A stretch of 64,000 nt of DNA, from NCBI RefSeq assembly GCF_014635345.1, contig NZ_BMCU01000006.1, positions 62,001 through 126,000 of the forward strand, in the 5' to 3' direction. Source of the stretch: Rhodococcoides trifolii (lineage in GTDB: Bacteria > Actinomycetota > Actinomycetes > Mycobacteriales > Mycobacteriaceae). The notes under the pieces were generated by a model. It did not search any database and was not told the DNA's origin. It was given only the letters and a program-made list of their open reading frames with translations. Positions 24,854 through 34,472 of the stretch are shown one piece after another. Positions within the stretch are counted from its first letter, which is position 1, and each line of letters begins with the position of its first letter. A program made the position numbers and the translations under genes.

Positions 24854-24916
24854 TCGATGAACGGTAGAGGGTGTGCGATCATCGGTCAAGACCGACCCCG
24901 ACGGGATGAGAGCGCC

Positions 24917-25924
24917 GTGCCGAAATCGAAACCGGGTGCCACGCCCAAGATGGCGGACGTCGCTCGCGCGGCAGGGGTGTCTCCTGCCCTCGTGTCGATC
25001 GTCATGCGTGGCGTGGGCGGCGCGAGCGACGAGACCCGTGCGCGGGTTCTGCGCATCGCAGACGAGCTCGGGTACGTTCCCGACCGCCGAGCCCAACAAC
25101 TCAGACAGACCGCCTCCCGGCTCATCGGAGTGACGTTCGAGGTGCAACAGACGTTCCACGGGGATCTCGTCGAACACCTCTACGCCGCGGCCGCGGAACG
25201 CGGGTACGACGTCGTCATCAGCGCGGTCGCCCCCACTCGAACCGAGCGCGAAGCGCTGCGAACCCTGCTCCGCGAACGGTGCGAAGCCATCGTGATGGTG
25301 GGATCGCGGCTGTCCGACAACGAATTACACGAGATCGGGTCGCAACTACCGGCAGTCGTCGTCGCTCGTGCCAGCGGAGCGCGCGACGTGTCGAGTGTCC
25401 GTTCGGACGACATCGCGGGTGTCGGCCTCGCGATCGAACACCTTGTCTCGCTGGGCCATCGAGACATCGTGCACATCGACGGTTCGGACGCGCCCGGTAG
25501 CGTGGATCGTCGACGCGGTGCGCTCGACGCGGGGCACCGGTTCGGTGTCGACGTCCGGATCGTCGCCGGTGGACCCACCGAAGCCAGCGGAGCTGCGGCC
25601 ACGCGCGGCCTACTGGCCGCCGGCTCGCTGCCGTCGGGTGTGGTGGCCTTCAACGACCGTTGTGCTGCCGGGGTTCTCGACACGCTGATCCGCGCCGGCG
25701 TCGACGTGCCGGGCACCGTTTCGGTTGTCGGGTACGACGATTCGCGCCTCGCCGAGCTGTCCTACCTCCAGCTGACCACCGTCTCGCAGAATGCGTCCGA
25801 GTTGTCCCGGTCGGCGATCGACACGGCGTTGGCACTGGTGTCCGGCCTCCATCCAGACCCGGTAGTACTCACCCCGCGGCTGGTGGTTCGGTCGACAACC
25901 GGTCCGGTCGGTGCGGCTGTCTGA
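24917..25924 (+). CDS. LacI-family transcriptional regulator
   Basis: A LacI repressor of about 335 residues. The helix-turn-helix MADVARAAGVSPALVSIVMRGVGGASDETRARVLRIADELGYVPDRRA is at about residues 12-60, followed by a periplasmic-binding-like sensor domain. GTG 24917 is preferred over ATG 24857, which sits directly on the operator without a ribosome binding site. It should repress the divergent dehydrogenase-isomerase operon until a sugar or polyol inducer binds. It is a paralogue of the regulator at 42754-43764 and ends before the convergent reductase gene. Confidence 0.88.
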   Translation: MPKSKPGATPKMADVARAAGVSPALVSIVMRGVGGASDETRARVLRIADELGYVPDRRAQQLRQTASRLIGVTFEVQQTFHGDLVEHLYAAAAERGYDVVISAVAPTRTEREALRTLLRERCEAIVMVGSRLSDNELHEIGSQLPAVVVARASGARDVSSVRSDDIAGVGLAIEHLVSLGHRDIVHIDGSDAPGSVDRRRGALDAGHRFGVDVRIVAGGPTEASGAAATRGLLAAGSLPSGVVAFNDRCAAGVLDTLIRAGVDVPGTVSVVGYDDSRLAELSYLQLTTVSQNASELSRSAIDTALALVSGLHPDPVVLTPRLVVRSTTGPVGAAV

Positions 25925-25940
25925 GTCGAATCGTGTCGGA

Positions 25941-26507
25941 TCAATCGTGTTTCGCTTCGTAGCGCAACAAGACGATGCCACCGGGGAACGTGCGGTTTTC
26001 CACCAGGCGCAGCGAGATCCAGGACGGCAGGCTCGGAAAGAACGGTGTACCGCCGCCCACCGCGGTGGGGGTGACCACCATCCGGTACTCGTCTACGAGC
26101 CCGGCCTGCACCACAGGAGCGGCCAGCGTTGCACCGGCAATCTCCAGCCTGCCGTCCGTTTCGGCCTTCAGCCTCGCCACGACCTCGACGGGGTCGCCGC
26201 GTTCGAGGCGGGAGTTCCAGCCCACCGACTCCAGGGTGTGCGAGAACACGACCTTCGGCATCTCCCGCCAGATCTGCGCGAAGTCGGCAATCAAGGGGGG
26301 AACATCCGCGGGCTCGTCGGCGGTCGGCCAGTACGCGGACATCAAGTCGTACAGGCGTCTGCCGTAGAACGCCAGAGCGGTCTCACGCTCGAAGTCGTTC
26401 CAGTACTGGTGTAGTTCTTCGCTCGGATCCGAGAAGTCGATGCTGCCCTCTGCATCGGCGATGTACCCGTCCACCGAGACGTTGAAGCCATAGATGAGTC
26501 TGCCCAT
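25941..26507 (-). CDS. Dihydrofolate reductase / RibD-C-domain-like protein
   Basis: A 188-residue member of the RibD C-terminal/DHFR-like superfamily. The N-terminal strand is LIYGFNVSVDGYIAD, with YGRRLYDLM and the NADPH-binding end GGGTPFFPSL. Family members are NADPH reductases of unclear substrate; it is not a housekeeping FolA. ATG 26507 was chosen because MGRLIYGFNVS is the usual beginning. Single gene, convergent with LacI. Confidence 0.85.
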   Translation of the reverse strand: MGRLIYGFNVSVDGYIADAEGSIDFSDPSEELHQYWNDFERETALAFYGRRLYDLMSAYWPTADEPADVPPLIADFAQIWREMPKVVFSHTLESVGWNSRLERGDPVEVVARLKAETDGRLEIAGATLAAPVVQAGLVDEYRMVVTPTAVGGGTPFFPSLPSWISLRLVENRTFPGGIVLLRYEAKHD

Positions 26508-26615
26508 GCAGTTCGGACTCTGCCGGGGCGCAGAAGTCATCGCGGCGGGGACCTGGAAGTGGTGGTCAGTGCATCTCCAGTACGGACCCCGGGGTGTAGG
26601 TGCCAGCGGCTCACC

Positions 26616-27134
26616 TCAGTTCACCGCGGTCTGTCGGGCAAGTGCCGTGAGGTGGGTGCAGATATGGTCGGCCCACGCGTCGATGTCGGACCAACACCGG
26701 TCGTCCTCGTTCGCCGCCTTGATCAGTGTGACAACCAGGCGTTCGCGCCGCGACAGTACCGCGCGGTCGATCTTCCCGCCGAACACTCTGTGTTCCAGCG
26801 CCCAGGATGCTTTGTCCCACTTTCCTTTCGGTGGTTCTTTGTTGCTGTCACCGAGCGGTCCGCTGGAGAACAGCCACACCGGACGGGTTTCCAGTTCGGA
26901 GAACTCACGCTCCGCCAGGATGCGCGCGCTTTTCAACCACCGTCCCATGTACACGGCGCTTCCGAGCACCACTGCGTCGTAGTCGGCCACTGCATCGACG
27001 TCGTCGCAGTCCTGAACCAGAACCTCGTCACCGATGCTGTGCCGGCGAAACCCCTCTCGTATCGCAACGGCGATACGGTCGCCGATTTCTCGCGTCGCAC
27101 CGTGGCGGCTGGCCGTTGCGATCAGAACTCTCAT
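26616..27134 (-). CDS. Flavodoxin-domain protein (HemG/protoporphyrinogen-oxidase-like)
   Basis: A 172-residue flavodoxin-fold protein. The FMN phosphate loop is ATASRHGATREIG (residues 6-18), followed by LGSAVYMGRWLK and FSSGPLGD, the pattern of the HemG-like flavodoxin_5 family. It may reduce quinones or act as a redox carrier. Its ATG overlaps the stop of the universal stress protein (ATGA), so both are co-transcribed. Flavodoxins next to universal stress proteins and DosR homologues occur in actinobacterial hypoxia regulons (family knowledge), which fits the location. Confidence 0.88.
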   Translation of the reverse strand: MRVLIATASRHGATREIGDRIAVAIREGFRRHSIGDEVLVQDCDDVDAVADYDAVVLGSAVYMGRWLKSARILAEREFSELETRPVWLFSSGPLGDSNKEPPKGKWDKASWALEHRVFGGKIDRAVLSRRERLVVTLIKAANEDDRCWSDIDAWADHICTHLTALARQTAVN

Positions 27135-28078
27135 GTTCGTGCTTCCTTCCGGGTGTCGACCAAGTGTTCTGCGGCGCCCTGCGGCGTGCGGTAGACCATG
27201 ACGGGACATGGTGCGGCGTGCAGAACAGTCCGGCTGACGGACCCGAGCAGCATCCCCCCGAAGCCCCCTCGACCATGGCTTCCGACCACGATGAGCTGAG
27301 CCGCCTGACCGTGATCGAGCAGAGCTGCGGCAGGCCGGTCGCGGACGACGACCCTGCGGACGCTCACCTGCGGATACGACGCGGTGGGTCCGAACAAGAC
27401 CTCGTCCAGGAATGCCTCGGCGCCCGCCTTTCCTCTCGACCACCCCGCGCTCCGGCTCGGCGGTCCCACCGACAGATCGCCATCCGCCCAGGCGTGAACA
27501 ACAGTGACTGCTGCGTCTCGGAGGGAGGCTTCTTCGAACGCTGCCAGCACGGCGTCGGCGGCCCCCGGTGACCCGTCCGTGCCGACGACCACGGACTTTG
27601 CCGGCGTGAAGCGAGACGACAGTTCGGTGTAGGTGCGGATCACGGCGACCGGGCAATGAGCATGCATGGCCACCGACGAACTCACCGACCCCAACATGCC
27701 CCGACCGAGGGCTCCGAGACCCCGGCACCCCAAGACAATGACCCGCGCGGATTTCGACCACTCGAGCAGAGACGGAATTGCTCCTACCTCCGCGGGTTCG
27801 GTCTGAATCGATATCGCAGAACGGACGCCGACCGTACGTTCGGCGACCGACCGCGCTTCGGCGAGGGCTCGGGCGGTGTCCGTGTACAAGTCGTCGTAGT
27901 ACGACTCCGGAACCCCCACATCGCGGACGTCGGTCGGGTTCTTCACCGACGACATGATCACCAGGTCCGAGTTGTGCAACTCCGCATCGATCGTCGCCCA
28001 CCGGACCGCATCGAGGGCCGATGCGGACCCGTCGATCCCGACGACGGTCACGTACGGGTCGACATCACGGGCGGCCAC
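27131..28078 (-). CDS. Tandem universal stress protein
   Basis: A 315-residue protein with two Usp domains (about 8-148 and 160-300). Both carry ATP-binding G-x2-G-x9-G-S/T motifs: GCRGLGALGRGMLGSVSSS and GSHGRGGFGGMLLGSVSRT. Such proteins are induced in hypoxia or stationary phase and bind ATP. First gene of an operon with the flavodoxin gene. It is divergent from the DosR homologue across 230 bp that hold an 18-bp perfect palindrome, so DosR control is likely. Confidence 0.93.
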   Translation of the reverse strand: MAARDVDPYVTVVGIDGSASALDAVRWATIDAELHNSDLVIMSSVKNPTDVRDVGVPESYYDDLYTDTARALAEARSVAERTVGVRSAISIQTEPAEVGAIPSLLEWSKSARVIVLGCRGLGALGRGMLGSVSSSVAMHAHCPVAVIRTYTELSSRFTPAKSVVVGTDGSPGAADAVLAAFEEASLRDAAVTVVHAWADGDLSVGPPSRSAGWSRGKAGAEAFLDEVLFGPTASYPQVSVRRVVVRDRPAAALLDHGQAAQLIVVGSHGRGGFGGMLLGSVSRTVLHAAPCPVMVYRTPQGAAEHLVDTRKEART

Positions 28079-28170
28079 GGGATCTCCTCGTCGGTTGAAT
28101 CGGTCAGTTCATCCAACGCGTCGGTCGGCGGCGGCGCCGCGGTCCTAAACCACCGCCCGAAGTGACGTTG

Positions 28171-28188
28171 GTCCTCGAGTTCGAGGAC
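28171..28188. promoter_or_regulatory. 18-bp palindrome between Usp and DosR genes
   Basis: GTCCTCGAGTTCGAGGAC has perfect 8-bp arms around a 2-nt centre. It lies 93 nt before the Usp start and 120 nt before the DosR start. The GTCC/GGAC ends recall, but do not fully match, the DosR box; a regulator site is the simplest reading. Confidence 0.6.
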
Positions 28189-28307
28189 TTTCCGTCTCCG
28201 CCGAATCGGCCAGGCCTGCGTAGGGTCAGGACTGCGGGAAGGCCGGAGGTCGGTCGCCGAAGAACTACGGGCGCAGGCAACGACCCACGTAGCCGAGGAG
28301 TCCACTC

Positions 28308-30657
<2,350 letters not shown>

Positions 30658-30735
30658 TGAACCACGTCCGCACGTGTCCCTTGATATCGGCGGTTTTGTA
30701 CGGGTGGTCGCCCGATGTCGGCCTTGTCTGCACGG

Positions 30736-30833
30736 GTCCCGTTTCGATCCCGTCCAGCGTGAACGTCAGGCCACGAGCGAGCAAGGGACGGACGGCACCC
30801 GGATCGGGACAGGGTCGAGGACCGAAACGGGAC
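30736..30833. repeat. Inverted repeat GTCCCGTTTCG / CGAAACGGGAC
   Basis: GTCCCGTTTCGATCC at 30736-30750 and its inverse at 30819-30833 match in 14 of 15 bases and are separated by 68 bp. The arms contain the GGGAC core found in DosR-type sites. The spacing is too wide for a simple operator but suits two regulator sites. Confidence 0.6.
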
Positions 30834-30849
30834 AGGTTGGTCGGTCGTT

Positions 30850-30993
30850 GTGAAGGGAACCGTGTCGGGAATGCGGCTGCCGGTGCCCGACTCGGTGGAT
30901 GATTCGCTCCACCGGAGGGACGGCGCGGCCGACCACATCGACGACTTGGTGCGCATGTCCATCAATTCGGTGGTCGGACGTCGATACGCGTGA
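30850..30993 (+). CDS. Possible small protein, 47 residues
   Basis: An open frame from GTG 30850 to TGA 30991-30993. Third codon positions are mostly G or C, like the surrounding genes. The product is hydrophilic, VKGTVSGMRLPVPDSVDDS and onwards, ending MSINSVVGRRYA, and matches no family I know. An internal ATG at 30871 with AAGGGA upstream could be the true start. It sits between the two kinase operons. It may be real or a chance frame in high-GC DNA. Confidence 0.3.
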   Translation: MKGTVSGMRLPVPDSVDDSLHRRDGAADHIDDLVRMSINSVVGRRYA

Positions 30994-31109
30994 CGTAATC
31001 CGTCCGCGACTCAGGGTCCGGCGAATGTGCAGATGGGGGATACGCTGGCGCAATCTCTACAGCCGAGCTGCCGCCACGTTCTCCATCCGCCTTTCCGAAG
31101 ATCGACCCG

Positions 31110-32525
31110 GTGACTTCCGCGCTGTCCGAAACACTGAGCGAATTCGTCCGGGGTGCAGCACATGTGACCGAATCGGAATTCTGCGCGATCGGTGTGACCG
31201 GGCCGCTCGGTGAGCTGTCCCACTTCGGTCGGACCATGACACGGACTACGGTCCCCGCGCGCACCCTTCTTTCGATCCCTCTGACGGGTCGCAGCGGCAA
31301 AGTCGGCACCTTGTTCGCGGTGCAGGGCACGCGAGGCGACGACTCGAGTTGGTCTTCGTTGGCTTCGATGGCGGGCTCGGCCCTGGAAACCGCGATTCTT
31401 CTGGACGTGATGCAGCGCAAGGAGCGAGCATCGAGCGCTGCACTCGAAATCGCAGCCCTGATTTCTTCCGAGGACGGGCGTGATCCACTTCCCCTGTTCT
31501 CGCAGCGGGTTTTGGAGATCCTCGATGCGGATGCGGTGAACGTGGCCGTGCCGACCGCGGACCCCGAGGTGTGGATCGTGACGGCAGCCTCCGGGTTGGG
31601 TTCCGACATCTTGGCCGCGTCCAGCTTCGACATCTCAACTGCTGCCGGCTTCGACAACGACGACTGTCGAGCAGCACTTCTGACAGATGCTCGAGACGAG
31701 AGCCCCCGCACCCTCCACATGGCGACCGCTGTGGAGCTGGGTCCGTCGATGGTGCTACCGATGATGGGCAGCGGGAGACCTCGGGGCGCTGTGATCGTGG
31801 GACGTGCACGGGGAAGACCCGGATTCACCGCCGTCGACCTGGCCACGGTCGGCGTCTTCGCCAATCGCGTTGCAGCAGCCCTGGATGCGGCCGACGCCCG
31901 GTCCGCGCGCGAGCGTGCGGCCACGGCCGAGGACCGTGAGCGGATAGCACGGGATCTGCACGATCACGTCATTCAACGGCTGTTCGGAGCTGGACTCAGC
32001 GTCGAGAGCATCGAGTTGGGAATGGACGACGGCGATCCGCACGCCGCTCGTTTGGACCGCGTGGTGATCGATGTCAACGACACCATCAGACAGATCAGAA
32101 GTGCCATATTCGACCTGCACGGGCCGGTCGGGCCGAGCACCGGCAACGCGCGGGCGCAGTTGTCGGCGGTGTCAGCCGAATCGTCGGAACAACTCGGACT
32201 TCGTCCGTCGCTCACCTTCTCCGGGCCGGTGGACGCACTGATATCGGACGCCGTGCTCGCTGATCTCGTCGCCGTGGTAAGGGAAAGTCTTGCCAATGTC
32301 TCACGTCACGCTTCGGCCGGCCGCGTCGAGATCGCCGTTCGCGCAACACCGTCGCACGTCGAACTGGAGCTGACCGACGACGGGATGGGAATGGATACGT
32401 CCGTTCGACGCAGTGGGTTGGCGAACCTCGATACCCGAGCGCAGGCGCGTAGGGGAACATTCTCCGCCGGCCCTCGAACCGACAAGGCCGGCACAGTGAT
32501 TCGATGGAGCATTCCACTCACATGA
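31110..32525 (+). CDS. Second GAF sensor histidine kinase (DosS-like, haem pocket absent)
   Basis: A 471-residue kinase related to DosS. A short GAF remnant (residues 1-95) lacks the HPPM haem segment, and a second GAF lies at about 105-255. The HisKA_3 motif [15 protein letters not shown] has phospho-His284, and the HATPase motif is TDDGMGM. It may sense something other than haem-bound gas, or signal through the second GAF. GTG 31110 is the first possible start in this frame and has only a weak ribosome binding site. Its stop overlaps the regulator ATG (ATGA). Confidence 0.88.
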   Translation: MTSALSETLSEFVRGAAHVTESEFCAIGVTGPLGELSHFGRTMTRTTVPARTLLSIPLTGRSGKVGTLFAVQGTRGDDSSWSSLASMAGSALETAILLDVMQRKERASSAALEIAALISSEDGRDPLPLFSQRVLEILDADAVNVAVPTADPEVWIVTAASGLGSDILAASSFDISTAAGFDNDDCRAALLTDARDESPRTLHMATAVELGPSMVLPMMGSGRPRGAVIVGRARGRPGFTAVDLATVGVFANRVAAALDAADARSARERAATAEDRERIARDLHDHVIQRLFGAGLSVESIELGMDDGDPHAARLDRVVIDVNDTIRQIRSAIFDLHGPVGPSTGNARAQLSAVSAESSEQLGLRPSLTFSGPVDALISDAVLADLVAVVRESLANVSRHASAGRVEIAVRATPSHVELELTDDGMGMDTSVRRSGLANLDTRAQARRGTFSAGPRTDKAGTVIRWSIPLT

Positions 32526-33169
32526 GCACACCGATTCGAGTGTTCCTTCTCGACGATCACGAGATCGTGCGCAGAGGAATCGCGGATTTGATGGACACCG
32601 AACCCGGATTCCTGGTCGTGGGTCAATCAGGCAAGGCTGTGGACGCGGTGCAAGCTATCGTCGACTCCGAAGCCGATGTGGCGGTTCTCGATACGCGATT
32701 GCCCGACGGCAGCGGAATCGATGTCTGCAGAGACGCGCGATCGCGGATGCCGGACTTGCATTGCCTCATTCTCACGTCGTACGACGACGACGACGCAGTG
32801 TTTGCCGCAGTCATGGCGGGCGCAGCGGGGTATCTGCTGAAGGAAGTGCGAGGATCCGCTCTGCTGCAGAGCATTCGAGACGTTGCGGCCGGCCTGTCGC
32901 TTCTCGATTCCACGGTCACCGCCGCTCTGATGAAACGTCTCCGCTCGGGCCCTCCGGAGGATCCGCGTATCGCGACGTTGACCGAGCGCGAGAAAGAAGT
33001 GCTGCACCTGATCACCGACGGGTTGACCAACAGGCAGATCGGCGAACGCCTCTTTCTCGCGGAGAAGACAGTCAAGAATTACGTGTCCGTACTGCTCGGA
33101 AAGCTCGGCGTGGAGAGACGCACGCAAGCCGCGGTGTACATCGCCAATCACCCGCCACCCGCGCCGTAA
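32522..33169 (+). CDS. Second DosR-like response regulator
   Basis: A 215-residue NarL/DosR-like regulator. Acidic residues Asp11 and Asp12 and phospho-Asp57 (VLDTRLPDG) form the receiver site. The recognition helix [12 protein letters not shown] is identical to that of the DosR homologue at 28308, so both should bind the same DNA sites. ATG 32522 overlaps the kinase stop. The order kinase-regulator is the reverse of the first pair, which suggests an old duplication with rearrangement. Confidence 0.9.
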   Translation: MSTPIRVFLLDDHEIVRRGIADLMDTEPGFLVVGQSGKAVDAVQAIVDSEADVAVLDTRLPDGSGIDVCRDARSRMPDLHCLILTSYDDDDAVFAAVMAGAAGYLLKEVRGSALLQSIRDVAAGLSLLDSTVTAALMKRLRSGPPEDPRIATLTEREKEVLHLITDGLTNRQIGERLFLAEKTVKNYVSVLLGKLGVERRTQAAVYIANHPPPAP

Positions 33170-33210
33170 TCCGAAAACTGCAGTGGGTGTGGTCGGAGCG
33201 CTGCACGCGA

Positions 33211-33570
33211 TCAATCGCCGGTGTCGTCGGAGTCCCGTCGCTCTATACCTACGGTGACGTGCTCGATCAGTGCGGCCACCGCGCCGACGGCGACGAGCAC
33301 GGGCATGAACGCAGCTGTAATTACTGTTGCGGCGAGACCTGTGGCCAAAGGAATCTCCAGGATCGTGGTGCCGTCTTCGTCCTTGATGTAGATGCGGCGG
33401 ACGTTGCCGTCGTCGACTGCGAGATTCCGGTCATCGTCGTACCGACTGACAGGACTGCTGCGCGCCCGAGACGGCGCTGAACGGGGACCTCGGTCCCCAC
33501 AGTGAGGACTTCCGTCACTGTCCGGCGACGCTGCCGTCGGTGATGCTGGATTTCGAGCCGGTACGAACAA
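33211..33570 (-). CDS. DUF4342-like protein, start uncertain
   Basis: The C-terminal 65 residues read NVRRIYIKDEDGTTILEIPLATGLAATVITAAFMPVLVAVGA, the DUF4342 pattern of a short strand pair followed by one hydrophobic helix; function is unknown. The frame has no ATG or GTG. The only conventional start upstream of the conserved core is TTG 33570, whose extra N-terminal stretch is low-complexity and covers the DosR-like box at 33483-33498. The true start is therefore uncertain, or the gene is damaged at its 5' end. Convergent with the second response regulator. Confidence 0.6.
   Translation of the reverse strand: MFVPARNPASPTAASPDSDGSPHCGDRGPRSAPSRARSSPVSRYDDDRNLAVDDGNVRRIYIKDEDGTTILEIPLATGLAATVITAAFMPVLVAVGAVAALIEHVTVGIERRDSDDTGD
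33483..33498. promoter_or_regulatory. DosR-box-like palindrome
   Basis: GGGGACCTCGGTCCCC has perfect 7-bp arms around a 2-nt centre. This is the geometry of the DosR box (GGGACT-WW-AGTCCC) with C/G in place of T/A beside the centre. Its centre lies about 103 nt before the ATG of the stress protein at 33594. Both DosR homologues in this window keep the DNA-contacting Lys/Asn residues. Confidence 0.7.
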
Positions 33571-33593
33571 CAGTCGACAGACAGGAAATAATC

Positions 33594-34472
33594 ATGGTTG
33601 CATCGTCCCGGATAGTCGTGGGAGTCGACGGATCGGTGTCGTCGCTCGACGCCGTGCGGTGGGGAACCCTCGAGGCGCTTCGTCGTCACGCACCTCTCGA
33701 GTTGGTCACCTCGAAGGTGTTCGTCCCTGGAACTTATGCCGACGCCGTCGACCTTCGAGTCGGGTCGTTCACAGACCAAGACGTCGAAGCGAAACGTGTT
33801 CTCACAGAGGCCGTGGACGTCGCGCACGACTCGGCCGACGGGCGCACCATCTCGCTGGACACCCGGATCGAGTTCGGACCTGCTGCGAAGGTGTTGCTCG
33901 ACTTGGAGAACACCCCTGCCATGATCGTCGTGGGTTCGAGGGGCCTGGGAGAATTCACCGGTGGCCTGATCGGGTCCGTGAGTACCGCGGTGGCGACTCA
34001 CGCGAGATGCCCCGTTGCAGTGATCAAGTCGGGACACATCGGCGACGGTCCGGTGGTCGTCGGTGTCGACAACACACCGAACAGCCAACCCGCCATCGGT
34101 GTCGCTTACGACGAAGCCTCGACTCGTGGAGTCGACTTGATCGCAGTTCACGCATGGAGCGATCTGGAACTCGGCACGGTGTTCACGCGTGAGGCCGACG
34201 GACAGTGGTGGGATTCCGAGTTCGCCGAGAACGTGTCGTTGGCCGAGAGCATGGCCGGTTGGTCGGAGGATTACCCCGACGTGGCGGTTCAGCGAGTGAT
34301 GGTGCAGGACAGACCCGTTCGTGAGCTCGTTCATTAGGCCGAGATCGCACAGCTGATCGTCGTGGGGAGTCGCGGCCGCGGTGGCTTCAAGTCGATGCTC
34401 CTCGGCTCGACGTCGCGTGCCGTGCTGCATTCGGTCGACATTCCCGTCGTCGTCGTTCCGACCAACCGATGA
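33594..34472 (+). pseudogene. Tandem universal stress protein, interrupted by amber codon
   Basis: A two-domain Usp of 292 codons whose frame is broken by TAG at 34335-34337 (codon 248). Reading continues in the same frame through [32 protein letters not shown] to TGA 34470. So the ATP-binding motif of domain 2 lies after the stop, and a translated product would lose the last 45 residues. ATG 33594 follows AGGAAA. The paralogue at 27131 is intact across the equivalent site. Its end overlaps the phosphoketolase ATG. The TAG could be a sequencing error. Confidence 0.85.

Larger units (their letters stand above)
30658..31109. other. 452-bp intergenic region between DosS and the second kinase
   Basis: No large gene is convincing here. 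The region holds an inverted pair of CGAAACGGGAC elements (30736-30833), many GGGAC/GTCCC half-sites and one possible 47-codon ORF (30850-30993). It probably contains the promoter of the kinase gene at 31110. Confidence 0.6.

Noticed and set aside
34335-34337. TAG read-through or recoding in the stress protein
   Set aside because: No known recoding signal or pyrrolysine genes seen; a simple nonsense change is more economical.
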